This document shows positions 63,130 to 64,000 of a stretch of 64,000 bases of DNA, one piece after another. Both the position numbers and the translations under genes were made by a program. Within the stretch, counting starts at the first letter, position 1; each line of letters starts with the position of its first letter. Source of the DNA: Monocercomonoides exilis (taxonomy: Eukaryota > Preaxostyla > Oxymonadida > Polymastigidae); the NCBI GenBank assembly GCA_001643675.2, contig LSRY02000019.1, positions 754,001 through 818,000 on the forward strand. The letters are read 5' to 3'. Below the pieces are notes generated by a model. It was not told where the DNA came from and did not search any database. It saw only the letters and a list, made by a program, of their open reading frames with translations.

Positions 63130-64000
63130 AAAAAAAATTTCTGTTGCTGCTTTGTCCAACATATTTCATGAAACTGATAGAGCTTGGAAATGGTTTTTTG
63201 AAAAAGCTTTTTCGAATAAACAGAAAAAATGTTCATAATGCAGGAAAGATGTGAAAATGAATAGCGAACGAAATAGTTTTATAAATTTCCATTGTTCATC
63301 TTGCCGAATTAAACGATGAGTTTTGCACGGAACTGTATTCAGCTAAAGCAAATGACCTTTTCATAAAATTATGATTGTTATTTTATTCTGTTGGATTGGA
63401 TTAGCTTCAAAACATATTAAAATGTTAACAGACGTGTCTTTCTATACAATTGGTTATTGGAAAAGCGTCATAAGAGTAGTTTGCACAAGGATATGGAATC
63501 AATCGATAAAGAAAATTGGAGGGCTTGGAAAAGTGGTGGAAATAAAAGAGGCAGTATGGAGGAGGAGGAAATTTTCGAGAGGAAAAAAAGGATCTTTTGT
63601 GGACATTCGGTTCAGTGGAAAGAAAAGAAGGTGGAGGCGCAGGGAGGAATTTCGTAATGATTGTGCCCGATCGTTCTAAAGAAACATTAATCCCGATAAT
63701 TAAAAAAATGGATTTTCACAGGTGCAACCATTTATTGTGATGAATGGAAAAGTTATTCTTGCCTCGGAAAATGTAGATACAAGCACTTGACTGTTTGTCA
63801 CAAAAGAAATATAGTCGATCCAATAACAAAGGCGTACACGAATACTGTGAAAGGACTCTGGAGTTATTAAGGGTATTTTTTCCTTTGCCATGGCATCAGA
63901 AAAACATTTTTTGCAGTTTGTTCATCAATGTGGCTTGTTCAACGCAACTTACACGTTAATTTCGAAGATCTTTTTTCTGAATAAATTTGATTTCAGCCTA
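63130..64000 (+). mobile_element. Second Merlin transposase remnant, runs off the right edge
   Basis: A different Merlin subfamily from the one at 54.3 kb. A zinc ribbon CSQC/CRKDVK...CSSC is read near 63220-63310, then ASKHIKMLTDVSFYTIGYW, IGGLGKVVEIKEAVWRRRKF (63512-63573), and in changed frames ATIYCDEWKSY, HLTVCHKRNIVDPITKAYTNT and KGLWSY. The first catalytic Asp (normally VEIDE) reads Lys and the final Glu of the T(I/V)EG block reads Lys. Frame changes near 63590, 63660 and 63730. Confidence 0.65.

Overview
This is a 64-kb piece of nuclear DNA from a unicellular eukaryote. Intergenic DNA and introns are extremely AT-rich and exons are clearly richer in GC. The left half carries spliced genes with short GT-AG introns (45-224 nt, a few GC-AG). 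Several well-conserved proteins fix the genetic code: phosphoglucomutase, PNO1 and NTF2 stop at TAA exactly where the families end, and other genes stop at TGA, so the code looks standard. The giant intronless surface protein with parallel-beta-helix-like modules and one C-terminal membrane segment, together with intron-rich housekeeping genes, suggests an oxymonad-type protist (Monocercomonoides or Blattamonas-like). That taxonomic guess is an inference with modest confidence.

Layout, host half (1-37.2 kb). Minus: an MROH1-like HEAT-repeat protein (runs off the left edge). Plus: thioredoxin. Minus: a badly broken FHA-domain protein kinase (Chk2/Rad53 type), a 2133-residue type I surface protein, NTF2 and the ribosome-assembly factor PNO1. 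Plus: phosphoglucomutase, divergent from PNO1 over 105 bp. Minus: an ERMP1-like M28 ER membrane protein that has lost its metal ligands and carries a huge SR/His-rich insert. Plus: a 1518-residue unidentified protein, divergent from ERMP1, and a UBE2T-like E2. Small foldback and MITE-like elements sit in the gaps.

Layout, repeat half (37.5-64 kb). After a pentamer/tetramer microsatellite the window becomes a graveyard of nested transposons: a pogo-like N-terminal piece; a minus-strand element whose single frame joins a USP-type deubiquitinase domain to a DDE transposase; decayed host-like coding sequence; a fragment related to the surface protein; a pogo-like DDE domain; a Helitron (Rep plus PIF1-like helicase) interrupted by a 7-kb unit with 163-bp terminal inverted repeats. 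That unit holds a Merlin (IS1595/ISXO2-type) transposase remnant and a 4.5-kb minus-strand host-like gene as cargo. The Helitron C-terminus follows, then a second Merlin remnant runs off the right edge.

The two observations I rate highest are the USP-DDE fusion (40.3-42.7 kb) and the Merlin unit with captured gene (54.1-61.1 kb). No rRNA, tRNA or CRISPR was recognised. Exon coordinates below were derived by hand from reading frame, splice-site dinucleotides and family similarity recalled from memory; no database search was run.
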